A stretch of DNA of 64,000 bases from Methylobacterium sp. CB376 (GCF_029714205.1 NZ_CP121648.1:5715001-5779000), one strand, 5' to 3'. Numbered from the stretch's first letter, positions 32,917 through 43,350 are shown. A program made the numbers and translations. Notes: generated by a model from the letters alone, not told the origin.

Positions 32917-34485
32917 ATGGCCGGATTCGACCTGAACGACGACGGGCTCGTCGTCATCGTGGGCTCGGGCGCGGGCGGCGGCACGCTCGGCACCGAATTG
33001 GCGCTCAAGGGCATCAGGACCGTGATCCTGGAGGCCGGCGCCCGGCACAACATGGAGGATTTCGTCAACGACGAGTGGGCGAGCTTCGCCCAGCTCGCCT
33101 GGACGGACATGCGCACCACCTCCGGCTCCTGGCGGGTGGCGCGGGACTTCCCCAACCTGCCGGCCTGGATCGTCAAGGCGGTGGGCGGCTCGACCGTGCA
33201 CTGGGCCGGCGCCTCGCTGCGCTTCGAGGAGCACGAGTTCCGCATCCGCGACCATTACGGCGCGATCCCGGGCGCCAACCTGCTCGACTGGCCGATCACC
33301 CGGGCCGAACTCGACCCCTGGTACGAGAAGGCCGAGGACCGGATGGGCGTGACCCGCACCAACGGCATCCCGGGCCTGCCCGGCAACAACAACTACAAGG
33401 TGCTTGAGGCCGGCGCCCGCCGCCTCGGCTACCGGGAGGTCCATACCGGCCGGATGGCGATCAACAGCCAGGAGCGCCACGACCGCGGCGCCTGCCAGCA
33501 GATCGGCTTCTGCTTCCAGGGCTGCAAGTCGGGGGCGAAGTGGTCGACGCTGATCGCCGAGATCCCCCGCGGCGAGGCGACCGGCAACCTGGAGGTCCGC
33601 CCGGGCTGCATGGCGATCCGCATCGAGCACGATGCCTCCGGCAAGGTGACGGGCGTCGTCTACGCGGACGAGACCGGAACGCTGCAGCGCCAGAAGGCCC
33701 GCATCGTCGCGGTGGCCGGCAACTCGATCGAGAGCCCGCGCCTCCTCCTCAACAGCGCCTCGTCCCTGTTCCCGGACGGGCTCGCCAATTCCTCCGGGCA
33801 GGTCGGCCGCAACTACATGCGGCACATGACCGGCAGCGTCTACGGCGTGTTCGAGAAGTCGGTCCACATGTACCGCGGCACCACCATGGCGGGCATCATC
33901 CGCGACGAGGCGCGCCACGACCCGTCGCGCGGCTTCGCGGGCGGCTACGAGATGGAGACGCTCTCCCTCGGCCTGCCCTTCATGGCGGCCTTCCTCAACC
34001 CGGGCGCCTGGGGGCGCAGCTTCACCAGCGCCATGGAGCAGTATCCGCGCATGGCCGGGATGTGGCTCGTCGGCGAGGACATGCCCCAGGAGACGAACCG
34101 CATCACCCTCGACCCGGTGCAGAAGGACGCGCACGGGATGCCGGTCGCGCACGTCCACTTCGACGACCACCCGAACGACATCGCGATGCGCGACCACGCC
34201 TACCGGCAGGGCGCGGCGGTCTACGAGGCGGTGGGCGCGACCGTCACCTACCCGACCCCGCCCTATCCGAGCACCCACAACATGGGCACCAACCGCATGA
34301 GCGCGCGGCCGCGCGACGGCGTCGTGAACAAGTTCGGCCAGACCCACGACGTCGGGAACCTGTTCGTCTCGGACGGCAGCCAGTTCACCAGCGGCGCGGC
34401 CTGCAACCCGACGCTGACCATCGTGGCCCTGGCGCTGCGGCAGGCGGACCACATCGCGGGCGCGATGCAGCGGCGGGAGATCTGA
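32917..34485 (+). CDS. GMC family FAD-dependent oxidoreductase
   Basis: 522 residues from ATG 32917 behind GGAGGAAA. N-terminal FAD motif LVVIVGSGAGGGTLGTELALKG, then VGGSTVHWAGASLR, central GRNYMRHMTGSVYG, and the C-terminal catalytic/FAD region THNMGTNRMSARP and SDGSQFTSGAACNPTLTIVALALR. This is the large flavoprotein subunit relative of gluconate 2-dehydrogenase or sorbitol dehydrogenase. It has no signal peptide of its own, as expected if it is carried out by the TAT-signal partner encoded upstream. Substrate cannot be read; a sugar alcohol or sugar acid is likely. Confidence 0.9.
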   Translation: MAGFDLNDDGLVVIVGSGAGGGTLGTELALKGIRTVILEAGARHNMEDFVNDEWASFAQLAWTDMRTTSGSWRVARDFPNLPAWIVKAVGGSTVHWAGASLRFEEHEFRIRDHYGAIPGANLLDWPITRAELDPWYEKAEDRMGVTRTNGIPGLPGNNNYKVLEAGARRLGYREVHTGRMAINSQERHDRGACQQIGFCFQGCKSGAKWSTLIAEIPRGEATGNLEVRPGCMAIRIEHDASGKVTGVVYADETGTLQRQKARIVAVAGNSIESPRLLLNSASSLFPDGLANSSGQVGRNYMRHMTGSVYGVFEKSVHMYRGTTMAGIIRDEARHDPSRGFAGGYEMETLSLGLPFMAAFLNPGAWGRSFTSAMEQYPRMAGMWLVGEDMPQETNRITLDPVQKDAHGMPVAHVHFDDHPNDIAMRDHAYRQGAAVYEAVGATVTYPTPPYPSTHNMGTNRMSARPRDGVVNKFGQTHDVGNLFVSDGSQFTSGAACNPTLTIVALALRQADHIAGAMQRREI

Positions 34486-34728
34486 TCCGGGCCGCGCCGC
34501 GCGAGCGGGCCCGGGCTGGCGATCGCACCGCCCGGGCCGGATCGGCCGCGTCGCGGCCGGCGCCGATCCGCGCGAGGAGGAGCGTCGCCGAGGCCCCCGG
34601 GCGCGTCGGCCCGCCATCATCGGATTTCCCGATAAGAAACCGCCGGAAATTGCGCTTTTGACCCGACAATCCCGATGGTAGCCCTCTCCCCAGCGATGCC
34701 CGTGTCGGGCCGAGCCGAGGAGATTGCG
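34486..34728. promoter_or_regulatory. padC upstream region
   Basis: The first half is GC-rich without structure beyond a TGATCCGGG at the preceding stop codon. From about 34615 the sequence becomes AT-richer (GGATTTCCCGATAAGAAACC, GGAAATTGCGCTTTTGACC) and probably holds the padC promoter. TTGACC at 34655-34660 is a possible -35. No operator could be assigned. Confidence 0.3.
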
Positions 34729-35247
34729 ATGTCGGACCTGTTTGCCTCCACCAGGAGAGAAGAAATTGCCCCCTTCCTGGGCAAGCATTTCATCTATACC
34801 TATGAGAACGGCTGGCAGTACGAGATGTATATCAAGAACGAGCGGACGATCGATTACCGCATCCACAGCGGCATCGTCGGCGGCCGCTGGGTTCGCGATC
34901 AGGTCGCCCATATCGTCCGACTCTCCGACGAGGTGGTGAAGATCTCCTGGGATGAGCCGACCGGGACGACGGTGAGCGTCGCCGTGAACTTCGAGGAGCG
35001 CCGCATCCACGGCGTGATCTTCTTCCCGCAATGGATCGCCCAGGATCCGAAGCGGACCGTCTGCTTTCAAAACGAGCATCTCGACAGGATGCGCCAGTAC
35101 CGCGATGCCGGCCCGACCTACCCGAAGCTGGTGGTCGACGAGTTCGCCTCGGTCACGTTCCTGGAGGATTGCGGCATCGACAACCAGGAGGTGATCGCCT
35201 GCGCGCCGGCCGACCTGCCGGACGGGTACGCCGCGCGGCAGAACTGA
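34729..35247 (+). CDS. padC: phenolic acid decarboxylase
   Basis: 172 residues from ATG 34729, with GAGGAG eight bases upstream (an in-frame start at 34675 lacks one). The PAD family is highly conserved and matches along its length: [67 protein letters not shown], and a C-terminal [17 protein letters not shown]. The paired Tyr residues in [10 protein letters not shown] and the Arg/Glu of the pocket are present. It removes CO2 from ferulic, p-coumaric or caffeic acid to give vinyl phenols, a detoxification common in plant-associated bacteria. It is convergent with a LysR gene. Confidence 0.95.
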   Translation: MSDLFASTRREEIAPFLGKHFIYTYENGWQYEMYIKNERTIDYRIHSGIVGGRWVRDQVAHIVRLSDEVVKISWDEPTGTTVSVAVNFEERRIHGVIFFPQWIAQDPKRTVCFQNEHLDRMRQYRDAGPTYPKLVVDEFASVTFLEDCGIDNQEVIACAPADLPDGYAARQN

Positions 35248-35257
35248 CGATCGGCGA

Positions 35258-36154
35258 TCAGTCGCGCATCAGCAGGCCGGCGAGGTCACGGGTCGCCGGG
35301 CCGGCCTGCTCCTCGTCGGCGTGGATCAGGCCGAGCGGGATCAGCCGCGTGCTGCCGGCCGCGAGCCGCAGGGGCAGGAGACGCCCCGCGGCGATGTCCT
35401 CGGCCACCAGATGGCGCGGCAGCCAGCCGTAGCAGAGCCCGCGGCACACCACCGCCACGGCCGCCTCCACCGTGTCGACGTGCCAGATCTGCCGCTCGGC
35501 GGGGGCGGGCCCCTCCGTGGCGCGGCCCCGGCCCTGCCCCGGCCAGCCCTGCCCCTGGATGAACACGAGCCAGTGGCGGGACAGGGTGGCCTGGGTCAGC
35601 GGGCCGCCCCCCCGCGCGTGCAGCGGGTGGTCGCGATGGGCGACGGCCAAGAGCTCGACGGTGAGGAAGCGCCGGCAGGCCCGCGCGCGCGGATCCCAGA
35701 CCGTGACGGCGAGGTCGAAGGGCGCGTCGAGCGGGTCGGGGGCGGTCTGCCGCACGAGTTCCCGCAGGTCGACGCGGACATGCGGGTGCGCGTCGCGGAA
35801 CGCCGCGAGGGCGTCGCACAGACGCTGCCGCGGGAAGAGGCTGTCGATCAGCAGCCGGATTTCGGCCTGGTGCCCGGCGGCGAGGAAGCGGCTGCGCTCC
35901 TCCAGCCGGACCAGGTCGTCGATCAGCGGCGCGGCCTCGGCCAGCAGGGCGCGGCCGGCCTCCGTCAGGATCGCGCGGCGCCCCTCGCTCTCCAGGAGCG
36001 CGAGGCCGAGGCGCTCCTGCAGCTGGGCGACGGCGTAGCTCACCGAGGATTGACTGCGATGCAGGTGCTCCGCCGCCCGCGCGAAGCTGCCCGCCTCGAC
36101 CACGGCGCGCAGCACGGCCCATTGCTCGACGCTGGTTCTCGGGACGGACCTCAT
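35258..36154 (-). CDS. LysR family transcriptional regulator
   Basis: 298 residues from ATG 36154. N-terminal winged helix-turn-helix (residues about 8-65: [40 protein letters not shown]), followed by the effector domain ([20 protein letters not shown]). The protein is of normal length. It ends 10 bases from the convergent padC stop, so it does not share the usual divergent layout of a LysR and its target. Possible targets are padC or genes beyond the RHH gene upstream; neither is shown by the sequence. Confidence 0.92.
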   Translation of the reverse strand: MRSVPRTSVEQWAVLRAVVEAGSFARAAEHLHRSQSSVSYAVAQLQERLGLALLESEGRRAILTEAGRALLAEAAPLIDDLVRLEERSRFLAAGHQAEIRLLIDSLFPRQRLCDALAAFRDAHPHVRVDLRELVRQTAPDPLDAPFDLAVTVWDPRARACRRFLTVELLAVAHRDHPLHARGGGPLTQATLSRHWLVFIQGQGWPGQGRGRATEGPAPAERQIWHVDTVEAAVAVVCRGLCYGWLPRHLVAEDIAAGRLLPLRLAAGSTRLIPLGLIHADEEQAGPATRDLAGLLMRD

Positions 36155-36287
36155 GCGGGAAGGACCGCCATGGGGCCGCGCCGCCGCTCCCGCGCCGGAG
36201 AGGCGAGCCCGTCCGGCCGCCCGGCGCAGAGGGGGCCGGATGGCGCGCAGGCCCGCGCGGCGACCCGGACGGGGGCGGCCGCCCCCG

Positions 36288-36590
36288 TCACTCCGCCGCC
36301 ATCAGCACCGGCGCCCCGAACCGCCCGGTCCCGCCCCGGGCGAGGGCGATCAGGCAGCAGCAGCGCAGCAGGGAGGCGAAGTTCCGCACCTCGCCGTGGC
36401 GCTCCATCACCTCGTCGTGCAGCTTGGTGGCGAACTTGGCCACGCTGAGATTCTCCTGCCGGGCGATGTCCTCCAGGATGGTCCAGAAGGCGGTTTCCAG
36501 CCGCAGCGAGGTGCAGTGGCCGCCGATGCGCAGCGAGCGGGTCTCGCAGGCGTAGTTCTCCGGCGGCTGCTCCGCGAAGATGCGGCACAT
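36288..36590 (-). CDS. ribbon-helix-helix domain protein
   Basis: 100 residues from ATG 36590. The segment [40 protein letters not shown] matches the RHH_4-type domain common in alphaproteobacteria: a beta strand (TSLRLE) and two helices. Cysteines are numerous ([21 protein letters not shown]). Probably a small DNA-binding or toxin-antitoxin-like regulator. It is transcribed in the same direction as the LysR gene, 133 bases upstream. Confidence 0.75.
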   Translation of the reverse strand: MCRIFAEQPPENYACETRSLRIGGHCTSLRLETAFWTILEDIARQENLSVAKFATKLHDEVMERHGEVRNFASLLRCCCLIALARGGTGRFGAPVLMAAE

Positions 36591-36660
36591 GGGCGTCCTC
36601 CCGAGTTCGGAGGAAGCCTAGCCAACCCCGTGGCCGCCGGGCAAGCCGCCGCGGCTGCGG

Positions 36661-36698
36661 CCCTGCCGCAGCGTCGCGGCCCTGCCGCAGCGTCGCGG
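36661..36698. repeat. perfect 19-bp tandem duplication
   Basis: CCCTGCCGCAGCGTCGCGG occurs twice head-to-tail (36661-36679 and 36680-36698) in the gap between the RHH gene and hisC. Each unit contains CTGC...GCAG-like short inverted sequence. Likely a simple replication-slippage duplication. Confidence 0.7.
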
Positions 36699-36797
36699 CC
36701 GGCTCCGGCGTCCGGGGAGGCCCGCCGCCGCGGCTGTTCCCCTGGCTGCCGACATGTTCTAGACGGGCGGCTTCCGTCGAAGCTGCCGAGACCCGTC

Positions 36798-37910
36798 ATG
36801 TCCGCCGCCCTCCGCCCCGTCCCGCGCCCCGGTGTCCTCGCGATCGAGGCCTACGTGCCGGGCAAGAGCGCGGCGCCGGCCGGGGTGAAGCTCCACAAGC
36901 TGTCCTCGAACGAGACGCCGCTCGGGCCGAGCCCCGCCGCGGTCGCGGCGATGCGGGAGACCGCGTCCCACCTCGAACTCTACCCCGACGGCAGCGCGGC
37001 GGCCCTGCGCCGCGCCATCGCGGGCAAGTACGGGCTCGACCCGGCGCGCATCGTCTGCGGGGCGGGCTCGGACGAATTGCTGTCGCTCCTCACCTACGCC
37101 TTCATGGGGCCGGGCGACGAGGGGATCTACTCGGAATACGGGTTCCTGGTCTACCGCATCGCCATCCTGGCGGCGGGCGGCACGCCGGTCGTCGCCCCCG
37201 AGCGCGACCACACCGCGGACGTCGACGCGATCCTCGCCGCGGTCACGCCGCGCACCCGCATCGTCTACCTCGCCAACCCGAACAACCCGACCGGCACCTA
37301 CCTGCCCTTCGACGAGGTGCGCCGGCTCCACGCCGGGCTGCCCGGCGACGTGCTGCTGGTGCTCGACGCGGCCTATGCCGAGTACGTGCGCCGCAACGAC
37401 TACGCGGCCGGGCTCGAACTCGTGGCCGAATCCGAGAACGTAGTCATGACCCGCACCTTCTCGAAGGCCTACGGGCTCGCGGCCCTGCGGATCGGCTGGA
37501 TGGTGGCCCCGCCGGCCGTGGCGGACGCGGTCAACCGCATCCGCGGCCCCTTCAACCTCGGCAGCCCCGCCATCGCGGCGGGCGCCGCCGCGGTGGCGGA
37601 CGACGCCCACATCGCGGCGGCCGTGGCCCACAACGAGGAATGGCTGCCGAAGGTGACCCGCGCGCTCACCGAGATCGGCCTGTCCGTGACGCCGAGCGTC
37701 GGCAACTTCGTGCTGATCCACTTCCCCGACGCGCCGGGACGCGGCGCCGCCGAGGCCGACGCCTTCCTCACCGCCCGCGGCCTGATCCTGCGCCGCGTCG
37801 CCGCCTACGGCCTGCCTCACGCGCTTCGCATGACGATCGGCTCGGCCGAGGCGAACGAGGCGGTGATCGCGGCCCTGCGCGCCTTCGTGAAGGACCACCC
37901 CGATGCGTGA
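36798..37910 (+). CDS. hisC: histidinol-phosphate aminotransferase
   Basis: 370 residues from ATG 36798. Fold-type I PLP enzyme: [18 protein letters not shown] (substrate-binding Asn), [37 protein letters not shown], and the PLP lysine in [17 protein letters not shown]. In Rhizobiales this HisC type also serves aromatic amino acid transamination. Overlaps tyrC downstream by eight bases, a coupling that supports a shared role in tyrosine/phenylalanine synthesis. Confidence 0.94.
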   Translation: MSAALRPVPRPGVLAIEAYVPGKSAAPAGVKLHKLSSNETPLGPSPAAVAAMRETASHLELYPDGSAAALRRAIAGKYGLDPARIVCGAGSDELLSLLTYAFMGPGDEGIYSEYGFLVYRIAILAAGGTPVVAPERDHTADVDAILAAVTPRTRIVYLANPNNPTGTYLPFDEVRRLHAGLPGDVLLVLDAAYAEYVRRNDYAAGLELVAESENVVMTRTFSKAYGLAALRIGWMVAPPAVADAVNRIRGPFNLGSPAIAAGAAAVADDAHIAAAVAHNEEWLPKVTRALTEIGLSVTPSVGNFVLIHFPDAPGRGAAEADAFLTARGLILRRVAAYGLPHALRMTIGSAEANEAVIAALRAFVKDHPDA

Positions 37911-38826
37911 GGCCCCCCAGCGGATCGGCCGGCTCGCCCTGGTCGGGCTCGGGCTGATCGGCTCCTCGATCGCCCGCGCGGCGCGCCAGTACGGCCTCGC
38001 GGAGACCATCGTGGCCATCGACCGCGACCTGGCGGTGCTGGAGCGCGTCCGCGCGCTCGGCCTCGCGGATCACGCCACGGACGACCCCGCGGAGGGCGCG
38101 GCCGGGGCCGATCTCGTCATCCTGTGCGTGCCGGTCGGCGCGGTCGGGCCCGTCGCGGCGGCGCTGGCGGGCGCCCTGCGGCCGGGCGCGATCCTGTCGG
38201 ACGTCGGCTCGGTGAAGGGCGCGGTGGTGGCCGCCGCGACGCCGCACCTGCCCGAGGGCGTCGCCTTCGTGCCGGCCCACCCGGTGGCGGGCACCGAGCA
38301 ATCCGGGCCCGATGCGGGCTTCGCCACCCTCTTCCAGGGCCGCTGGTGCATCCTCACCCCGCCCGAGGGCACGGATCCGGCGGCGGTGGCGCGGGTGCGG
38401 GCATTCTGGGAAGGGATGGGCTCGGTGGTCGAGACGATGAGCGCGGCCCATCACGACCTCGTGCTCGCCATCACCAGCCACGTCCCGCACCTCATCGCCT
38501 ACAACATCGTCGGCACGGCGGCGGATCTCGAGACCGTGACCCAGTCCGAGGTGATCAAGTTCTCGGCCGGCGGGTTTCGCGACTTCACCCGCATCGCCGC
38601 CTCCGACCCGACCATGTGGCGCGACGTCTTCCTGACCAACAAGGAGGCGGTGCTGGAGATGCTCGGCCGCTTCAACGAGGACCTCGCGGCGCTGGCGCGG
38701 GCCATCCGCTGGGACGACGGCGACGCGCTGCACGCCCTGTTCACCCGCACCCGCGCCATCCGCCGCGGCATCGTGGCGATGGGCCAGGAGACGGCGGAGC
38801 CGGATTTCGGGCGCCGGAAGGGCTGA
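37903..38826 (+). CDS. tyrC: prephenate/arogenate (cyclohexadienyl) dehydrogenase
   Basis: 307 residues. N-terminal NAD(P)-binding Rossmann motif [17 protein letters not shown], then [18 protein letters not shown] with the conserved histidine, [29 protein letters not shown] and [24 protein letters not shown]. It oxidatively decarboxylates prephenate and/or arogenate in tyrosine synthesis. Overlaps hisC by eight bases. The hisC-tyrC pair is typical of Rhizobiales. Confidence 0.94.
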   Translation: MREAPQRIGRLALVGLGLIGSSIARAARQYGLAETIVAIDRDLAVLERVRALGLADHATDDPAEGAAGADLVILCVPVGAVGPVAAALAGALRPGAILSDVGSVKGAVVAAATPHLPEGVAFVPAHPVAGTEQSGPDAGFATLFQGRWCILTPPEGTDPAAVARVRAFWEGMGSVVETMSAAHHDLVLAITSHVPHLIAYNIVGTAADLETVTQSEVIKFSAGGFRDFTRIAASDPTMWRDVFLTNKEAVLEMLGRFNEDLAALARAIRWDDGDALHALFTRTRAIRRGIVAMGQETAEPDFGRRKG

Positions 38827-39001
38827 GGGCCGGCCTCGCGGAGGGGCGCTCGTCCGCCCCCGCCCGCCGATGCATCGCCGCCACGCCCCGGCCCGAGGGA
38901 ACCCTTTCCGTCCTCAAGCTTTGCCATAAGCGTTGCCATTCCGGGCCGGCTCCCCCAGAGTCCGGCCGGGGCGGCGCACGAGCCTGACGGCGGAGTTCCC
39001 G

Positions 39002-40189
39002 GTGTTCCATCGATCGCATCCGGTGCGCGGGCTCCTCGCCGCGCTGGTCGCCGCGCCGATCGCGGCCTGCTCCTCGATCCCGCGGGCGCCCTACACGGCC
39101 GCGGAGGCCGCGGTCGCCACGGTGCCGGGCCAGGCGCCGACGATCCGCTACTGGGCCGACGCCCCGGCCTCCGCCTTCGCGGAGGTGAGCCGGGCGGCCG
39201 TCGCCCAGAAGGAGCCCTTCACCTACCTCGCCCTCTCGGGCGGCGGCGGGGACGGCGCCTACGGGGCGGGCGTGCTCAACGGCTGGAGCGAGACCGGCCG
39301 GCGGCCGGTCTTCACCCTCGTCTCGGGGGTCTCGACCGGCGCCCTCATCGCACCCTTCGCCTTCCTGGGACCGGCCTACGACCCGACCCTGCGGGAGATC
39401 TACACCAGCGGCATCGCCTCGACCCTGGTCCAGTCCCCGAACCCGCTCAACATCCTGCTCGGCGACGGGCTCTTCGCGGACCAGCGCCTGCGCGACCTCG
39501 TCGGGCGCTACGTCACGCCCGAGATCCTCGCCCAGGTGGCCGAGGAGCACCGCAAGGGCCGCCGGCTCCTCGTCGTGACGACGAATCTCGACGCGCAGCG
39601 CGCCGTGATCTGGGACATGGGCGCGATCGCCGCGAGCGGCCAGCCGAACGCCGTCGCCCTGTTCCGCGACGTGCTCGCGGCCTCCGCCAGCGTGCCGGCG
39701 GTCTTCCCGCCGATGCTGATCGACGCCCAGGCGGGCAGCCACGGCTTCCAGGAGATGCACGTCGACGGCGCCGTGGCGACGCCGGTCTTCACCCTGCCGG
39801 AATCCTTCCTGTCGCAGGATTCCCGCATCGTCCGCGGCCGCGGCAAGCCCAACATCTACGTGGTGATCAACGGCCGCATCGAGCCGAGCTTCGACCTCGT
39901 CCAGAACCGGACCCTCTCCATCGCGTCCCGCACCCTCTCGACGGTGGGCCGCGCCCGCTCGCGGGCGACGCTCGCCAGCACCGCGGCCTTCGCCCGCCGC
40001 AACGGGATCGGCTTCAACCTGACCTACATCGACCGGGGCATCCCGGAGGTCGCGGCCGACCAGGGCTTCGACACCGCCTACATGCGCAGCCTGTTCGAGG
40101 ACGGCTACGCGAAGGCCCGCTCCGGGTCGCTGTGGGAGACGACTCTGCCGCGGGACGCGCAGGTGGAGAGGCAGGCGGAGCTGCGGTAG
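39002..40189 (+). CDS. patatin-like phospholipase, predicted lipoprotein
   Basis: About 395 residues from GTG 39002 (GGCGGAG upstream; the longer frame from 38933 is Arg-rich). A lipoprotein signal RGLLAALVAAPIAAC-SS ends at a lipobox cysteine. The Ser-Asp dyad of patatins is complete: oxyanion loop LSGGGGDGAYGAG, nucleophile in GVSTGAL, and acidic DGA in VDGAVATPVF. Likely a membrane-anchored lipid acyl hydrolase facing the periplasm. Stands alone downstream of tyrC. Confidence 0.88.
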   Translation: MFHRSHPVRGLLAALVAAPIAACSSIPRAPYTAAEAAVATVPGQAPTIRYWADAPASAFAEVSRAAVAQKEPFTYLALSGGGGDGAYGAGVLNGWSETGRRPVFTLVSGVSTGALIAPFAFLGPAYDPTLREIYTSGIASTLVQSPNPLNILLGDGLFADQRLRDLVGRYVTPEILAQVAEEHRKGRRLLVVTTNLDAQRAVIWDMGAIAASGQPNAVALFRDVLAASASVPAVFPPMLIDAQAGSHGFQEMHVDGAVATPVFTLPESFLSQDSRIVRGRGKPNIYVVINGRIEPSFDLVQNRTLSIASRTLSTVGRARSRATLASTAAFARRNGIGFNLTYIDRGIPEVAADQGFDTAYMRSLFEDGYAKARSGSLWETTLPRDAQVERQAELR

Positions 40190-40606
40190 CGATCAGGCGC
40201 GGACCCGCGGCGATCCCGCCGCGGATCCTTGCCGAGCCGAGCCCCGCGCGCATTGGACGAGACGACGCGCCGCCGCGGGCGGCCGAGAGGACGAGATGCG
40301 CCGTCCCTCTCGGAGACGACCCAGGTCGGGATCGACGCCCTGGCCTGCGGAACGGGGGACGTTCAGGTCGGTTTCCGCTCGCGGCTGGATCTCGTGGCGG
40401 CATCGAACCTCTCGGCGGCCGTCGAGAGCCCGATGCGGGGCATGGCGATCTCCAACCTGGTCGGCTTCGCCGTGCCGAGACTGGCCGTCGCGCGGCTCGG
40501 CCCCGAGATCCGCGCCTGACGCGCCGGCCGCGGTCCGGCGCTTGCAGTTCGCCCCCGCATGCGCAATGCCGTTTTTCAAGATGCGAAGATCCCGGGAGGA
40601 GAGCCG
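40190..40606. other. gap between patatin and aceE genes, one doubtful short frame
   Basis: About 415 bases. A TTG-started frame at 40229-40519 yields 96 residues whose last part (VGFRSRLDLVAASNLSAAVE, GMAISNLVGFAVPRLAVARL) looks mildly protein-like but has no ribosome-binding site or known family; it may be a remnant. The last 60 bases contain the aceE leader with a GGGAGGAGA ribosome-binding site before ATG 40607. Confidence 0.3.
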
Positions 40607-43300
40607 ATGAGCGCCAGCGCCAAGCCCAACCCGACGCCGATCGTGGGGCCCCGCGGCGTCGCCGACCCGGATCCGGGCGAGACCGCCGATTGGCTCGCCT
40701 CCCTCGAATCGGTGGTGCGCCATGCCGGGCCCGAGCGGGCCCGCTTCCTCCTCGACCGGCTGGAGGAGAAGGCCAAGGCGATCGGCCTCGTCGACGAGGC
40801 GCCGCCCTACTCGCCCTACCGGAACACGATCCCGCTCGAGAAGCAGCCGCCCTATCCGGGCGACCTCGCCCTCGAGGAGCGCCTGACCTCGATCATGCGC
40901 TGGAACGCCCTCGCCATGGTGGTGCGGGCCAACATGGCCTACGGCGAACTCGGCGGCCACGTGGCGAGCTACGCCTCCGCGGCCGAGCTCTTCGAGCTCG
41001 GCTTCAACCACTTCTTCAAGGCGGGCGACGCGACCGGGGCGGGCGCCGACCTCGTCTTCTTCCAGCCCCACTCGGCCCCGGGCGTCTACGCCCGCGCCTT
41101 CCTGGAGGGGCGGCTCTCGGAGGAGAACCTGCGGCACTACCGGCAGGAGATCGCCGGGTCGGGCCTCTGCTCCTACCCGCATCCCTGGCTGATGCCGGAT
41201 TTCTGGCAGGTGCCGACCGGCTCGATGGGGATCGGGCCGATCAACGCCGTCTATCAGGCGCGGTTCATGCGCTACCTGCGCGACCGCGGCTTGGCCGACA
41301 CCGAGGGCCGCCACGTCTGGGGCGTGTTCGGCGACGGCGAGATGGACGAGCCGGAATCGATCGCCGGCCTCGCCCTGGCGGCCCGCGAGAAGCTCGACAA
41401 CCTCACCTTCGTGATCAACTGCAACCTGCAGCGCCTGGACGGGCCGGTGCGCGGCAACGGCCAGATCATCCAGGAGCTGGAGAGCACCTTCCGGGGCGCC
41501 GGCTGGCACGTCATCAAGGTGCTGTGGGGCTCGGAGTGGGACGCGATCTTCGCCCGCGACACCAACCACGCCCTGCTGCGCCGCTTCGCCGCCACCGTCG
41601 ACGGCAAGTACCAGACCCTCGGGGCCAAGGACGGGGCCTACAACCTCGCGCACTTCTTCGGCGAGGACGAGGAGGTGAAGGCGCTGGTCTCGCACATGTC
41701 GGACGCGGACGTGGACCGGCTCAAGCGCGGCGGCCACGATTTCCGCAAGCTCTACGCCGCCTTCGCGGCGGCCAAGGCCACGAAGGGCCGCCCGACCGTG
41801 ATCCTGGCCAAGACCAAGAAGGGCTACGGCATGGGCGGGGCGGGCGAGTCGCGCATGACCGCCCACCAGGCCAAGAAGCTCGACACCGACGCGCTCAAGG
41901 CCTTCCGCGACCGCTTCGCGCTGCCGCTCTCGGACGCGGAGGTCGAGCGCCTCGACTTCTACCGGCCGCCGGAGGAGAGCGCGGAGCTGCGCTACCTGCG
42001 CGCGCGCCGGCAGGCCCTGGGCGGCGTCCTGCCGAAGCGCCGCCGCACCGCCGACCCGGTCGCGGTGCCTGGCCTTGCCGCGACCAGCGCCTTCGCGCTG
42101 GAGGCGGACGGCAAGGAGATGTCGACCACGATGGCGGCGGTGCGCATCCTCGGCGGCCTGCTGCGCCACAAGGAGCTCGGGCCGCGGGTGGTGCCGATCG
42201 TCGCCGACGAGGCCCGCACCTTCGGCATGGCCAACCTGTTCCGGCAGGTCGGCATCTACTCGCCGCAGGGCCAGCTCTACGAGCCCGAGGATGCGGGCTC
42301 GATGCTGTACTACAAGGAGTCCCGCGACGGGCAGCTCCTGGAGGAGGGCATCACCGAGGCGGGGGCGATCTCGTCCTGGGTGGCGGCGGCGACGTCCTAC
42401 AGCGTGCACGGGCTGGCGATGCTGCCCTTCTACATCTACTACTCGATGTTCGGCTTCCAGCGGGTCGGCGACCTGATCTGGGCGGCGGCGGACCAGCGGG
42501 CGCGGGGCTTCCTGATCGGGGCGACGGCCGGCCGCACCACGCTCGGCGGCGAGGGGCTGCAGCACCAGGACGGGTCGAGCCTGCTGGTGGCCTCGACCAT
42601 CCCGAATTGCCGCGCCTACGACCCCGCCTTCGCGTACGAGATGGCGGTGATCCTCGACCACGGCACCCGGCGGATGATGGCCGAGGGGCAGGACGAGTTC
42701 TACTACGTCACCGCCATGAACGAGAACTACGCCCAGCCCTCGATGCCGGCGGGGGTCGAGGCGGGCATCCTGCGCGGCCTCTACCGCTGCGCCGCCTTCG
42801 GGCAGGAGGGCGAGGTGCGGCTCCTCGGCGCGGGTGCGATCCTGCCCGAGGTGATCGCGGCGGCCCGGATGCTCGCCGAGGAATGGGGGATCGGGGCGAC
42901 GGTGTTCAGTGCCACGAGCTTCAGCGAACTTGCCCGGGACGCGCAGGCGGCCGCGCGGGCGGCGCGGCTGAAGCCGGAGGCGCCGGCCCCGCGCAGCCAC
43001 GTGGCCGAACTCCTGCCGGGCCGCGCCCCGGTGATCGCGGCGACCGACTACGTGCGGGCCTATCCGCAGCTGATCGCGCCCTACGTCGAGGGCCGCTTCG
43101 TGGCGCTCGGCACGGACGGGTTCGGCCGCAGCGACACCCGCAACCGGCTGCGCCGCTTCTTCGAGGTCGACCGGCAGCACGTGGTCGTGGCGGCGCTGAC
43201 GGCGCTGGCCGACGAGGGCGCGCTGCCGCGCGCGAAGGTGGCCGAGGCGGTGGCCCGCTACGGGCTCGATCCCGAGGCCCCGCCGCCCTGGACGGTGTGA
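40607..43300 (+). CDS. aceE: pyruvate dehydrogenase E1 component, homodimeric AceE type
   Basis: 897 residues from ATG 40607, where GGGAGGAG is well spaced; an upstream in-frame ATG at 40559 has no such site. Full-length AceE features: YRNTIPLEKQPPYPGDLALE, FQPHSAPGVYARAFLEGRLS, thiamine-diphosphate motif VFGDGEMDEPESIAGLALA...NLTFVINCNLQRLDGPV, KTKKGYGMGGAGE, and the transketolase middle domain GITEAGAISSWVAAATSYSVHG. It decarboxylates pyruvate and acetylates the E2 lipoyl group. Most alphaproteobacteria use PdhA/PdhB instead, so this type is noteworthy. The E2 gene follows after a 26-bp repeat array. Confidence 0.95.
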   Translation: MSASAKPNPTPIVGPRGVADPDPGETADWLASLESVVRHAGPERARFLLDRLEEKAKAIGLVDEAPPYSPYRNTIPLEKQPPYPGDLALEERLTSIMRWNALAMVVRANMAYGELGGHVASYASAAELFELGFNHFFKAGDATGAGADLVFFQPHSAPGVYARAFLEGRLSEENLRHYRQEIAGSGLCSYPHPWLMPDFWQVPTGSMGIGPINAVYQARFMRYLRDRGLADTEGRHVWGVFGDGEMDEPESIAGLALAAREKLDNLTFVINCNLQRLDGPVRGNGQIIQELESTFRGAGWHVIKVLWGSEWDAIFARDTNHALLRRFAATVDGKYQTLGAKDGAYNLAHFFGEDEEVKALVSHMSDADVDRLKRGGHDFRKLYAAFAAAKATKGRPTVILAKTKKGYGMGGAGESRMTAHQAKKLDTDALKAFRDRFALPLSDAEVERLDFYRPPEESAELRYLRARRQALGGVLPKRRRTADPVAVPGLAATSAFALEADGKEMSTTMAAVRILGGLLRHKELGPRVVPIVADEARTFGMANLFRQVGIYSPQGQLYEPEDAGSMLYYKESRDGQLLEEGITEAGAISSWVAAATSYSVHGLAMLPFYIYYSMFGFQRVGDLIWAAADQRARGFLIGATAGRTTLGGEGLQHQDGSSLLVASTIPNCRAYDPAFAYEMAVILDHGTRRMMAEGQDEFYYVTAMNENYAQPSMPAGVEAGILRGLYRCAAFGQEGEVRLLGAGAILPEVIAAARMLAEEWGIGATVFSATSFSELARDAQAAARAARLKPEAPAPRSHVAELLPGRAPVIAATDYVRAYPQLIAPYVEGRFVALGTDGFGRSDTRNRLRRFFEVDRQHVVVAALTALADEGALPRAKVAEAVARYGLDPEAPPPWTV

Positions 43301-43350
43301 TCCGCTCACGACCAGCTTTCCGCAACCCGCTCGCCGGCATCGCCGCGGGG

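Noticed and set aside
31786..35079. 1097-codon minus-strand frame
   Set aside because: Covers five good plus-strand genes (glyoxalase, GMC pair, padC); composition is antisense-like.
36288..36590. Toxin-antitoxin pair with the RHH protein as antitoxin
   Set aside because: No partner toxin ORF beside it; the adjacent gene is a normal LysR regulator.
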